Below are positions 45,051 to 55,480 of a stretch of DNA of 64,000 nt, one piece after another. The DNA lies in the NCBI GenBank assembly GCA_933207985.1, contig OW240914.1:283116705-283180704 (forward strand), in the 5' to 3' direction. The translations under genes were made by a program, and so were the position numbers. How positions within the stretch are numbered: position 1 is the first letter of the stretch; each line of letters starts with the position of its first letter. Below the pieces are notes generated by a model. That model was not told the origin of the DNA and searched no databases. It saw only the letters and a program-made list of their open reading frames with translations. The stretch comes from Pelobates cultripes. Lineage: Eukaryota; Chordata; Amphibia; Anura; Pelobatidae.

Positions 45051-45277
45051 CAGAGGTGTAACTAAAAATCACGGGGGCATGTCTCATTCCTCCCCCCAGC
45101 CCCTCCATGAGTCTCATTCCTTCCAAGCCCCTCCATGTGTCTCCAGGGGCGTTTTAGCCGCGAGGCAAACAAGGCATTTGCCTTGGGCGGCATTTTTCAG
45201 GGGGCGGCAAAAAACGCCGCCCCCCAAATGCCCAGGGCAGATGCCTTGTTAGCCTCGCGGCTAACTGACATCCCGAG

Positions 45278-45450
45278 CGGCCGGCGAGGGAGCACTTCCC
45301 ATGAGCTGACTGCTCAGCTCCCTCGCGCACCGCAGAGTGAGGCTGGGAGCCGGAAGATGACGTCATATTCCGGCTCCCAGCCTCACTCTGCAGCCGACGC
45401 GCGAGGGAGCTGAGCAGTCAGCTCATGGGAAGTGCTCCCTCGCCGGCCGC
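45278..45450. repeat. Long GC-rich palindrome
   Basis: Arms ggccggcgagggagcacttc...gtgaggctgggagccgga and the reverse complement meet at about 45360 in atgacgtcat. Arms are about 85 bp and near-perfect. The same ggaatatgac(g/a)tcat-type centre occurs in the palindrome at 27.9 kb. Confidence 0.92.
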
Positions 45451-45565
45451 CCACCTGCCAGCGCCGCACGCCCTGCAGCCACTGGACCACCAGGGAGAGA
45501 GACCCCCCCCCAGCACTCCCAAAGGTAAGGAGGTTGGGGGGGGGGATTTAAATAAAAAAAAAGTT

Positions 45566-45998
45566 AATGTGTGTGTGTGTTTGTGTCTGACTGTGTGTGT
45601 GTTTGTGTCTGACTGTGTGTGTGTTTGTGAGTGTGTGTGTTTGTGTCTGTGTATGTGTCTGACTGTGTGTGTGTTTGTGTCTGACTGTGTTTGTGTCTGT
45701 GTATGTGACTGTGTGTGTGTGTGTTTGTGTCTGACTGTGTGTGTTTGTGTCTGACTGTGTATGTGTGTGTGTGTGTCTGACTGTGTATGTGTGTGTGTTT
45801 GTGTCTGACTGTCTGTGTATGTGTCTGACTGTGTGTGTGTTTGTGTATGTGTCTGACTGTGTGTGTGTGTGTGCGTCTGACTGTGTATGTGTGTGTTTGT
45901 GTCTGACTGTGTCTGTGTATGTGTCTGACTGTGTGTGTTTGTGTATGTGTCTGACTGTGTGTGTGTGTTTGTGTCTGACTGTGTGTGTGTGTATTTAG
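45566..45998. repeat. GT-rich minisatellite (TGTGTGTTTGTGTCTGACTG)n
   Basis: About 430 bp of tgtgtgtgtttgtgtctgac units of 20-34 bp. Long apparent frames on both strands are repeat artefacts. Confidence 0.95.
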
Positions 45999-46470
45999 AA
46001 GGTGGGGCGGGGGGAAGGGTTGGGTGGGGGTGGCGCGGGGGGGAGGGGGGCGCCTGAGTTTTGTCCTGCCTAGGGCAGCACAAAACCAGGATACACCACT
46101 GTGTGTCTCATCCACGGGTGTAGGAACCGGGGGGGTGAAGGACGCATCTCCCCCAGGAAATCATGCGGGGGGACAGGTAATGGAAATTCCCCCCCCTCTG
46201 GCCGAACTGGCCCAACGGGATACAATCAGGCTGGTGCGCGGCCACCTAGTGCACACTGGCCTGCAGGCTGCACGGTGCAATTACAGAGTAACCGGCCCTC
46301 CTGCCGGTCACAGAATGTAGCGTGGCCGTGCAAGCAGAATGCAGGTAGAGGAGCTTCTATTCCCCTAGCCGCTCTGACAGGAAGTGCTCACTGAGAGCAC
46401 ATGACTGCTTCCTGTCAAACCGGGTAGAAACTCCTCTACCGTGGTCTGCCTGCTCGGCCACACTACAGCA

Positions 46471-48082
46471 AGGTACAGGGAGAGCTGGGGGTGGGGGACT
46501 AATAGGACATAAATAACCTGAACAAATGAAAATATTAGTTTGGCACATGTTTAGAAATCAGCCTTTACCAAGGACTAAACAGGTGAGACATTGAATTTCC
46601 ATAAGAGATGATTTATCACCTGGTAAACAGAGGTGGGTTGGAGGTCTCAAATGAAGGACAATATTAAAATTCTTCATTTGAGAATATTTATAATAATAAA
46701 TATTAAAACCTGCAATATATTTAAGCATGGAAATTATGTTAAATATCTGTTCAATCATGTCTGACGATCTTGTGCTCTTTTTTTAAAAAAAATTTTTTAA
46801 CCTCTTTATGTTATCCCACTTCTTTTCAAACCAAATATTTGGGAGCCCATCATATTCTTTTAAAGGCAAGAGATGACACTAGAACTGTGAGTAATATAAT
46901 TGTCCTGTTGTTTACTGTGGAAAACACAACACCATGAGCTGTTAATATGGCCCTAAGAGATGTTTATACAGAGCAATATTGGTTGTTATAGTGAAGATTT
47001 AACAGAGAAAAGAGGAGTTTTTACACAAAGACAATACATGTGGCAACTAATCGACCAGAATCATCTACATATTTATTATATCCCAGACCTGTTGTGATTA
47101 AATTCTCCTGTAAAATCCTGCAGTTTTGAAAAGATTTTGTTGCTCATAATTAAGCTCCAGCCATAATGAAACACAGCCACTATTATTAAAGTTATTGCAA
47201 GTCAACCCATAAAAATGCCATTAAACAAGGACATTTATTTGGCAAGACCAATGGTGGAGTTAATTTGAAGAAATAGTGATTTATCTTTGATAACTTGGAA
47301 ACAATGACTAAAGCTTAGTGATGAAATAGGGAAGGAGCAATGAATATTATTGAGACAGATAGCAAGATTTTGTTGAAAACAAGTGTTAAATGTAGACCTG
47401 CTTTTTTAGGACATAATACATTCCTCTGAATATACGGGGACCTCAGTCTAGAGTCTAGACAAGCAGATGTTTTTATAGTTCAACCATATTTACACTTTGG
47501 TGATGGTGTTTACAATAGCTTCATCTTTTCTCATATGCTTCACGATCCATTAAGATTACAGTTTTCATCATCCAGGTATCTCTACTAGATGGCTTACCTC
47601 AAGTCCTAAATTCTTTGATTCAAACCTACATCTACTGGATATGCAGGTAGTCAACACCACCTGTCAAGTCACATCTAATGTTCCCTCGGATCGCTGGTGT
47701 CTGAAGGACTATGGGAAAATGTAGCTCAAGAGCATGACTACCAAAGCTCATGCTTAATTTTTCATGATTTTCAAGATATTTAAGACCTTATCCACTTGAA
47801 AGGCTGTCCTGCCGGGCAAGATATAATTTTGGCGTGCGTGTGTGCCAGGATGAACCACAGTTGTGAACAGGAATGATGTCTATAATATTAATTATGAACA
47901 CACCCATCATCCGGTATACGCCGGTACCTATCATAATAGCAGTCCTGCCACAGTTGACAGGTGTGAGTCACCTACTTTGGTATAGGTGAGGGTAAAATGC
48001 ATAATTTAGTGCTCCACGTAATGTGGTCAAATCTGGTGCTTGATTTTTTTTTTTTTTATATATATATATAAATGAGTAAAGA
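46471..48082. other. Intergenic DNA, no gene or clear repeat seen
   Basis: About 1.6 kb of AT-rich, apparently unique sequence; no exon, RNA gene or transposon terminus was recognised. Confidence 0.35.
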
Positions 48083-48354
48083 CAGCAGGGCCGGCGCTAC
48101 CTGTAAGGCAGACTAGGCAGCCGCCTAGGGCGCCCCTTGGGAGGGGGCGCCGTCAGGAGCGGGGGCGCCGTCAGGAGCGCCGGCCCCGCTTATCCTGCAG
48201 CCGCCCGAGCGCTCTGTATAGAGCCTCAGGCGGCTGCAGCCAGGTTTGCCCGGGCGGTGCGTCCATGAGGGCGGACCGCACCGCCCGGGCGCAGCCTGAG
48301 GAGAGGCTGACAGGAGGGAAGCGCTCAGCGCTCCCTCCTGTCAGCTCCCTCTCT

Positions 48355-48531
48355 GTAGCGTGGCCGAGCCCTGTATGGCATGGTCCGACCGGTACAGAGA
48401 GCAGCTGTCTCCTGTACACGGCCGGACTAACAGGAAGTGTTCACTTCCTGTTAGTCCGGCCGGGTACAGGAAACAACAGCTCCCTGTACCGGTCGGACTA
48501 TACTGGGCTCGGCCACACTACCACACAGGTA
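48355..48531. repeat. Long palindrome, sister of 29531-29714
   Basis: Arms tgtagcgtggccgagccctg...actaacaggaagtg and cacttcctgttagtccg...gggctcggccacactac, centre about 48444 (gtgttcac). Confidence 0.9.
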
Positions 48532-48737
48532 GGGGAGGGAGGGGGAAGAAAGAGGGAGGAAGGGGGGAGAAGAAAAAAGAGAGGGAGGGAGGGGGAGAAG
48601 AAAGAAACAGAGAGGGAGGGAGGGGAGAAGAAAGAAACAGAGAGAGGGAGGGGGAGAAGAAAAAAAAGAGGGAGGGGGGAGAAGAAGAAAGAAACAGAGA
48701 GGGAGGGGGGAGAAGAAAGAAACAGAGGGAGGGAGGG
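48532..48737. repeat. Purine array (GGGAGAAGAAAGAAACAGAGAG)n
   Basis: Units such as gggagaagaaagaaacagag run straight into the gap, matching the position of the purine array in the 29.3-31.5 kb element. Confidence 0.93.
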
Positions 48738-48837
48738 NNNNNNNNNNNNNNNNNNNNNNNNNNNNNNNNNNNNNNNNNNNNNNNNNNNNNNNNNNNNNNN
48801 NNNNNNNNNNNNNNNNNNNNNNNNNNNNNNNNNNNNN
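48738..48837. other. Assembly gap (100 N)
   Basis: Exactly 100 N, the usual placeholder for a gap of unknown size, located inside a purine array. Confidence 0.99.
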
Positions 48838-49680
48838 CAATCAAAGTATGTAAATGATTCCTCTCTCTCTTTGGCAAAAGACCCTCTTTAAATTCCATTT
48901 CGGGATTTGTTTATATCTTTAACTCCTACACTGTGGAATACAGGATTACACACTCCTGGGCCATTTATATGATCAAAACTGTAAATGATGAGTTGTCATC
49001 TCCAGCCCAAAACAGGAGTTTTGGAGTACAAACCTTAATAAAAAAAATAATATATATATATATATATATATATAGTTTTTTTTAATCCAACACTTCCAGC
49101 TCAAATATAACTATGGAGTTAAAAAAAAAAAAAATGTATAGTATCAGAGACATTCAAATACATAACATACTGAAATATCCTATACATTTGCTCCCCCCTT
49201 ATGTAGTTTTATTAGTGTATCATGACAACGTGTAACTTTTAACAGTACCACACTTGATTTATGCACTGAAGAACAAGGGCATTTTTATCAGCAGTACTCT
49301 TAGAATATTCAGTGGCAAACAGAATAAAACATGCTATGTTTAGATCCTATATATCACAGTAAGCATTTTAAATCTAGAGCTGAATGTTTAGATTACACGA
49401 AGTGGGAATGAAATAGAGAAACCTCCAAGACTGTATCAGAGTTTGATAAAGCAACACAAGAGTCACAACCTCCCAACTAGGAATAATACAGCTTTGCCAT
49501 CAGATTTATTCAGGCCTGCACAGATTGCCCTGGATATTTAATGATAAACCCAAGCCCAATGTGTAACTATGAAGCCTATAATACAACTACACCACTCTCA
49601 CCGCTCCAGTGAGTCACTTTACTTGGATTATGTTTATTTCCACTGAAAGCAAGCACACTCTATATTGGGGTATATTGCCC
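48838..49680. other. Intergenic DNA with an (AT)n run
   Basis: (AT)n at about 49050-49072; otherwise no gene or transposon end recognised. Composition becomes unique-looking towards the CpG island. Confidence 0.35.
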
Positions 49681-49699
49681 ATTCTCTCTCTCTCTCTCC

Positions 49700-50090
49700 C
49701 TCCCTCCCTCCCTCCCGGCGCCATGCTAGCAGCAGCCGTGCAATGTTACCGCTGCCGGGCCGGCGTAAATCGACCTTAAACAATCAGCTCTCCCGGGTCT
49801 ACACTCGGGCAATATAGCGCTCACTGCCCGCACACTGAGCCCAGCTAACACCCCGTGTGCCCCCCTGTGTTCGGCGGACAGACCCTCCCAAGGATGGATG
49901 CGGATTAAAAGTCTCATACAAATCGGCCATAGACAGAGCAGCAGCCATACCTGGAACCGCCGACACCGGAAGAGGAAGGAAGGACGGGCGGAAAGAGCCA
50001 ACAGGAGAAATGTCCTCTGGCTCCGCCCCCTGGCTGGTCGTCTTCCTGCGGTGGAATGGCAGGCTGGGTGTAAGGCCGTAACACGGAGGG
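49700..50090. promoter_or_regulatory. CpG-island-like candidate promoter
   Basis: About 390 bp rich in CpG (gccgggccggcgtaaatcg, ggaaccgccgacaccggaag, ggctccgccccctggctgg) in an otherwise CpG-poor, non-MITE context, preceded by a (CT)n/(CTCC)n tract (49683-49716). It contains an ETS-like ccggaag (49976) and an Sp1-like ccgcccc (50023). No transposon ends bracket it. Direction is uncertain; a minus-strand start ORF lies within. It could serve sh3pxd2b through a spliced leader or an unknown gene. Confidence 0.5.
49799..49948 (-). CDS. Candidate first coding exon inside the CpG island
   Basis: On the minus strand ATG at 49948 (context ccaggtATGG: G at -3 and +4) opens MAAALSMADLYETFNPHPSL, with a stop 49 codons later (49799-49801). 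If spliced, a donor such as GG|GTCTGT near residue 22 could end it. I do not recognise the protein. Support is position in a CpG island, start context and a protein-like beginning; it may be chance. Confidence 0.3.
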   Translation of the reverse strand: MAAALSMADLYETFNPHPSLGGSVRRTQGGTRGVSWAQCAGSERYIARV

Positions 50091-50281
50091 TCTGAGCCTG
50101 ACTACCTGTTACATACTATAACCACTGCACTGTCATACTCATATTAAACACACAGCTCGAGTAATGAACTCCCTCTGCATTATTAACATTACATAGGCCT
50201 CCCAGACATGTGTTTCCGGGTGTGTCACACAGTCACCGTCCCCGTGGAAACAAGCTGTTATGTAGAAGTAGAACAAGCGAG

Positions 50282-50450
50282 TTATTATTATTATTATCGC
50301 CATTTATACAGCGCCAACAGATTCCGTAGCGCTTTACAATATTATAAAAAGGGGTATGTAACTATAAATAGGACAATTATAAGAAAACTTACAGTGATGA
50401 TAGGTTGAATATGACCCTGGTCAAGCCAGCTTACAGTCTATAGGACTGTA
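50282..50450 (-). mobile_element. 5'-truncated LINE 3' end with (ATA)n tail
   Basis: Plus strand ttattattattattatcgcc then atttatacagcgccaacagattccgtagcgctttacaat. Same LINE 3' end and tail type as the 16.8-kb copy. Confidence 0.65.
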
Positions 50451-51520
50451 ATAAATAATTTATATTTAAATAATGTAATATAAATGTAGGTGGTCTAGTG
50501 GTAAAAAAAAACACAACATTTTTTTTAGTGATTTTAATTAGCTGCTTTTACACTCTCAAGTTAGCTTTTAAATAACTTTTTTTTTTTAAATCTAAAATGT
50601 GTATGTTGTTATGGTGGAGCGTTCAGTCTTAGTCACTATGTCCTACCACCATAACAACTTATAAATAATTGTTCATGTGCCTGGGCTCAGAGTATACTGT
50701 ACATTCCACTGAAATCTCTAGTGTACATATATCGATATTCATGTGACTAGGGTTACAGTATACACAGCATGTTACTGCTAATCGTAGTGAATTGTAACTG
50801 AATGGAAGCGCATAGACAAAAATCGCTGATTTATATGGGAGGATAGTTTGGAGTCCAGTGCACTTGAATCCTACATTTATCAAAGTGTCATTGTTTTGAT
50901 CATATTTATTGAAGTGACCTAAACAGTGACAGATTTCTAAATAGAAATTTGTCACAGTTTCTGTAGAATACTGGAAAATCCAGAGTGGCAAAAAATTTTT
51001 AGTGAAACAGCAGAAAAAGTAGCAGGACGATTTATAAATAATTTGAATTGCAGGGAAAATGACAAAAAAAAAAAAAGATAAGTGATTTTTAAAATCTTAA
51101 ATTGTATTTTTCGTTTCTTTTATTTTCATGTCCTAATTCAAATTTACATTTGTCACTTCAAAAATGGTATATGCAGAAAATTGTGCTTCCAATTGTATCT
51201 GACACATTATAGACGTGGTGATACAATATTCCTGTTGACTAGGAAAAGCAAGTGATACGATTAGTAAACTGTAAATTCCGACTCCAACGCCAAAGATGGA
51301 TAAGCATAAACAAAATGAACCCTTTCATTGCTGAGGTGTCACAGCAAAATGCATTTTTTCCTAATGGTACTCATATTGTTGGGGAATAAGGGGTGCGTTG
51401 TTGCTTAAAGCCCTGGTAGGGAAAAGAACTGAGAACATATTTTAATAAATAATGGAAAGGAAAGATGAGTAAATAAATGGAAGTATTAGTGTAACGTAGG
51501 CAAGAGGAGCCATTGCTATG
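50451..51520. other. Intergenic DNA, no gene seen
   Basis: AT-rich, no repeat termini. A foldback-like pair (ttgttatggtgg / ccaccataacaa) is at 50604-50657. Confidence 0.35.
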
Positions 51521-51882
51521 TACAGTGAGGGAAAAAAGTATTTGATCCCCTGCGGATTTTAAACATTTGCCCACTGACAAAGAAATGATCAGTCTATAAT
51601 TTTAATGGTAGGTGTATTTTAACAGTGAGAGACAGAATAACCACCCCAAAAAAATAAAATCCAGAAAAACTCATGTCAAAAAAGTTATAAATTGATTTGC
51701 ATGTCAATGAGTGAAATAAGTATTTGACTCCTTCAACTTAGTAATTGGTGGTAAAACCCTTGTTGGCAATCACAGAGGTCAGACGTTTCTTGTAGTTGGC
51801 CACCAGGTTTGCACACATCTCAGGAGGGATTTTGTTCCACTCCTCTTTTTCAGATCCTCTCCAAGTCATTAAGGTTTCAAGG

Positions 51883-52098
51883 CTAACAGTTGGCATCTCG
51901 AACCTTCAGCTTCCTCCACAGATTTTCTATGGGATTAAGGTCTGGAGACTGGCTAGGCCACTCCAGAACCTTAAAGTGCTTCTTCATGTGCCACTCCTTT
52001 GTTGCCTTGGCTGTGTGTTTTGGGTCATTGTCATGCTGGAATACCCATCCACAACCCATTTTTAATGCCCTGGCTGAGGGAAAAAGGTTCTTACCCAA
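51883..52098 (-). pseudogene. Tc1-like transposase relic (DD34E catalytic part)
   Basis: The minus-strand segment has [19 protein letters not shown] and [16 protein letters not shown]: the second Asp (HDND) and the Glu (IENLW) of the catalytic triad are 34 residues apart, as in Tc1. Upstream parts of the transposase (52100-52266, 53171-53213) are broken by frame changes and an insertion, so no full protein remains. Confidence 0.88.
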
Positions 52099-52268
52099 GA
52101 TTTGACGGCATATGATCCCTTTGATGCGGTGCAGTTGTCCTGTCCCCTTAACAGAAAAACACCCCTAAATTACTGTTTCCACCTCTGTGTTTGATTGTGG
52201 GGATGGTATTCTTGGGATCATAGGCAGCATTCCTCCACCTCAAAACACGGCGAGTTAAGTTGATGCTA

Positions 52269-53168
52269 GGCATGTGCATGGGTAAAATTTTCGGTTCGGT
52301 ATTCCGAAATTTGAGATTTTCGCAATTCGGGACTTCGGCAATTCAGCACTTCAACACTTCAGAAATTCGGCAACTTCGGCACTTCTTTTGCAGCCACTTA
52401 GTAGATAACTCCCTAATTCCCACGGTATTAGGGAGTTATCTACCAAAAGGCTGAAAGACCTAAATTGGTCTTTCAGACAAATTTAATAATACTAAGTAAA
52501 AATGACTTAGTATTAGTAAATTTTGCCCCTACTCGCTATACTGCGGCTGCTCACTGTTAAAAATAAAAAAATAAAAAAAGGTGCCCCCTCCCGAGCCCCC
52601 ACCCACGATGCGCGAGTGGGGACTTTTAAACTAAAGGGGGGACCTATTGTCCTCCCCCTGGGCCCCCACCCCTGAGCAGCGGGTGGGGGCCCTAAATCAG
52701 AATAAGGGGGAGGAGGGGACCTAATGTAAATTTGGCTGAAAGACCAATTTAGGTCTTTCAGCCTTTTAGTAGATAGCTCCCTAGTACCGTGGGAATTAGG
52801 GAGTTATCTACTTATTCATTCCTGTCATTACATTGACAGGCTAAGTAACACATTTTATATGAATGTATGTTACTTGGTTGTTGTAAGTGTTGCAAATGCT
52901 TACAGCTGAATCCTTGCTATGTTTGTATATTTTTATTTAAAATTGTATACAATGTAACATTCTTCTTCTTTCACTGGGTAAGTATATTAGTACTTAGGCA
53001 ATACTGTGCTTCGGAACTTCGGCAACTTCAGCACTTCGACACTTCGGAAATTCAGTAATTTCGGAACTTCGGGACCTCGGCAATTCGGACATTCGGAAGT
53101 ACCCGAATGTCCGAATTGCCCGAAATTCGTCCGAATTCATATTCGGACCGAAACGAATTGCACATGTC
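52269..53168 (+). mobile_element. TGCACATGTCTA-family element nested in the Tc1 element
   Basis: Ends GGCATGTGCATGGG and GAATTGCACATGTC, both bordered by TA (52267-52268 and 53169-53170), consistent with a TA target. It has TTCGG-unit ends and the ctccctaattcccacggtat / taccgtgggaattagggag pair. Because it interrupts Tc1 coding text, its limits are firm. Confidence 0.8.
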
Positions 53169-53214
53169 TAGTTGAGCTTGATTTTGGTCCCATCTAAACA
53201 TAACACTTTCACCA

Positions 53215-53559
53215 GTGGATGTAATTGTCCATCTAGGGACAAATGACTTGGCTTGCAATGAGGTTTCAGAGGTTAAGGAAGTTTTTAGTGTTTTTGCCAA
53301 TGATATACGGCAGGTTGCTTCCACACTGTCATTCTCTGAAGCTCTGCCTGTGCATAACACTCAGAACGACAGGCGGATGCGTACTAGGGACTTTAACTTG
53401 TGGCTTGGTGAATGGTGTCGGGAGGAAGGATTTGGCTTTATTTCTCATGGTAGGAATGGAGATAAGCTGTACAAAAAAGATGGTTTGCATCCTTCTCAAA
53501 AGGGAACAAATGTTCTCAGTGAGCAGTTCAGAGGTTTTGCTAGGATGTATTTAAACTAG
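53215..53559 (+). pseudogene. CR1-like LINE ORF1 esterase (SGNH) fragment
   Basis: A 114-codon open stretch has VIVHLGTNDLACNEVSE (GTND block), an N-W-L block (FNLWLGEWCREEGFGF) and KDGLHPSQKG (catalytic DxxH block), i.e. the last two-thirds of an SGNH/GDSL esterase. Esterase domains are known in ORF1 of CR1-like LINEs, the likeliest source. It begins abruptly where Tc1 sequence stops and is followed by a G run and degraded LINE-like DNA to about 53655. The GDS nucleophile block is missing. Confidence 0.7.
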
Positions 53560-54129
53560 GAGGGGGGGGGCAAAAGGGTGATAAAACATCAATCCAATTG
53601 TCCCCCAAAACAAGGACAGAAGGTGCCTGTAGCAAGTGTGTTAAAAAATGATAAGCTTAGAGCAGGCCCGGACTGGCCATCGGACACACCGGGCAAATGC
53701 CCGGTGGGCCGCGATGGCCGTGGGGCCGAGGCCGGCAGGGGAGATCACAGGATCTCCCCTGCCAGCCCCTGCAGGGCCAGCGCTATCCGAGCGCCGGCCC
53801 TGCTGTGTGCCTCCATGGGCCGGTGGGGAGATCAAAGATCTCCCTTTACCGGCCTAGAGACACTTCCAGGCGGCCGCTTGCTGGGGTGTGAGGGAGGGAG
53901 GAGAGGACCGGCGGAGCTCTATCCAGCAGCTCCGCCGGGTCCTCTCGCGGGATTCTGAGCGTTGCCATCAGGCAGCATGGCTCTCCCATGGCAGAGCGGC
54001 TCCCCCCGTCCCAGGCAAAACGGTCCCCCCCCCCTCCCAGGCTAAAGGTAAGAAGGGAGGGGGGGGGATATAACTTTTTTTAAAATTATTATTATTAATA
54101 AAAAATAAAAAAAAATTAATTTAAATTAA

Positions 54130-54800
54130 AAAAATCACACACACACACACAGCCCCCCCAGACACACACAGCACCCCCAGACACACACAGTACTCCCAGA
54201 CACACACATCACATCACCCCCAGACACACACAGCACCCCCAGACACACACAGCACCCAGACACACACAGTACCCCCAGACACACACAGCACCCAGACACA
54301 CACAGCACCCCCAGACAGACAGCTTTTAATGACAGCACCCGAACACACACACAGCACCCACAGGGCACACAGCACCCAGACGCACACAGTACCAGACACA
54401 CATCACCCCCAGACACACACAGCACCCAGACACACACACGGTACCCCAGACACACACAGCACCCAGACACACACAGTACCCCCAGACACGCATCACTGAG
54501 CACACGGTACCCCCCAGACACACACATCACCCCCACACACACCACCCCCAGGTACACAGCACCCACAGACACACAGCACCCCAGACACACACGCGCCCAG
54601 ACACACAGCACCCCAGACAGACAGCACTTTAGGCAGACAGCGCACCCCAAACACACAGCACCCCCAGACACACACAGCACCCCCAGCACCCAGACACACA
54701 CAGCACCCCCAGACACACACAGCGCACTCAGGCACACAGCGCACTCACTCACACACAGCACCCTCAGACAGACAGCACCCTCGCTCACACACACACATAT
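54130..54800. repeat. Minisatellite (ACACACAGCACCCCCAGAC)n
   Basis: About 660 bp of 14-21-bp units with variation. The long Cys/Val/Gly minus-strand frame is an artefact. Confidence 0.95.
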
Positions 54801-54816
54801 ATATATGTGTGTGTAT

Positions 54817-54865
<49 letters not shown>

Positions 54866-55009
54866 TATATATATAATATATAAAATAACCCTCAGTGAGT
54901 TAACAGACAAAGAAAATTAGAATGTGACGGCAGATAAAAAACACCCTCACACACAGCACCCCTCTTACATACACACACACTGCGCCCCTCACACATACAA
55001 TACGTCCAA

Positions 55010-55067
<58 letters not shown>

Positions 55068-55480
55068 GCACACTACAGCACTACATACATTACGCTCCAG
55101 ATACACGCTAGATCCCTTACCTTATATGCACTCTTAATCCTCTATACACACACACACACACACACACACACAATCTTCTATACACACTCTGGGTCTTTTA
55201 CACACTAGATCTCTTACACACACACAGTGCACCACCTACACACACACTACATTCCTTGTAAGGAAACACATACAACATTCTCTAAACACACCCTCTCTAC
55301 AACCCCTACACACACTACATCACCTATACACACACTACTGCCCGTATGCACACACTCGCTACATCCCCTATAACACTATACCCCTATACACACACTCTCT
55401 ACAGCCACACATATTACACCACACATATTACACCTATTTACACAATACCACACCACACTCTACACACAGGCAATCCCACA
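54801..55480. repeat. AT and AC microsatellite complex
   Basis: (AT)n at 54830-54860 and 55013-55050, (AC)n at 55050-55065 and 55145-55171, and many tacacacac-type units to about 55480. Confidence 0.9.

Larger units (their letters stand above)
45144..46101. mobile_element. hAT-type non-autonomous element
   Basis: 958 bp with ends CAGGGGCGTTTTAG and GGATACACCACTG, flanked by an exact 8-bp duplication tgtgtctc (45136-45143 and 46102-46109). The interior is a big palindrome, a poly-G/poly-A joint and a GT-rich array, then a GC-rich end. No transposase. Confidence 0.85.
45051..46470. mobile_element. hAT-like palindromic element hosting a nested hAT element
   Basis: Left end CAGAGGTGTAACTAAAAATC. 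After the nested element, the interior resumes at 46110 (atccacgggtgtagg...) and ends in an imperfect palindrome (46315-46468) with arms tgtagcgtggccg...gaggagc / ctcctctacc...ctcggccacactaca, related to those at 29.5 and 48.4 kb. The right terminus was not identified. Confidence 0.5.
48086..48737. mobile_element. hAT-like palindromic element, cut by the assembly gap
   Basis: Starts CAGGGCCGGCGCTACC. The core from about 48195 (gcagccgcccgagcgctctg, cctcaggcggctgc, gcccgggcggtgcgtcc) is nearly the same as 29378-29530, followed by the same palindrome and a purine array. The terminal 100 bp differ completely from that copy. The right end is lost in the gap. Confidence 0.7.
51523..53213 (-). mobile_element. 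Tc1/mariner-like element, right-truncated and interrupted
   Basis: Left terminus CAGTGAGGGAAAAAAGTATT after TA (51521-51522), a frequent Tc1-type end in fish and frogs. Transposase text runs on the minus strand to 52266 and, after the nested 0.9-kb element, from 53171 to about 53213. No right inverted terminus was found. Confidence 0.8.

Noticed and set aside
45418..46115. Thr/His/Gln-rich frames of 221 and 183 codons
   Set aside because: Translations of the GT-rich minisatellite inside a hAT-type element.
48265..48898. Frames spanning the N run
   Set aside because: They cross an assembly gap and a purine array; no meaning can be given to them.
49726..50001. 91-codon minus-strand frame through the CpG island starting with TTG
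   Set aside because: Non-ATG start and no similarity recognised; the overlapping ATG frame at 49948 is a better candidate.
54135..54794. 219-codon Cys/Val/Gly frame on the minus strand, superficially like a Cys-rich secreted protein
   Set aside because: It follows the ACACACAGCACCCCCAG repeat exactly; no signal peptide or conserved spacing.
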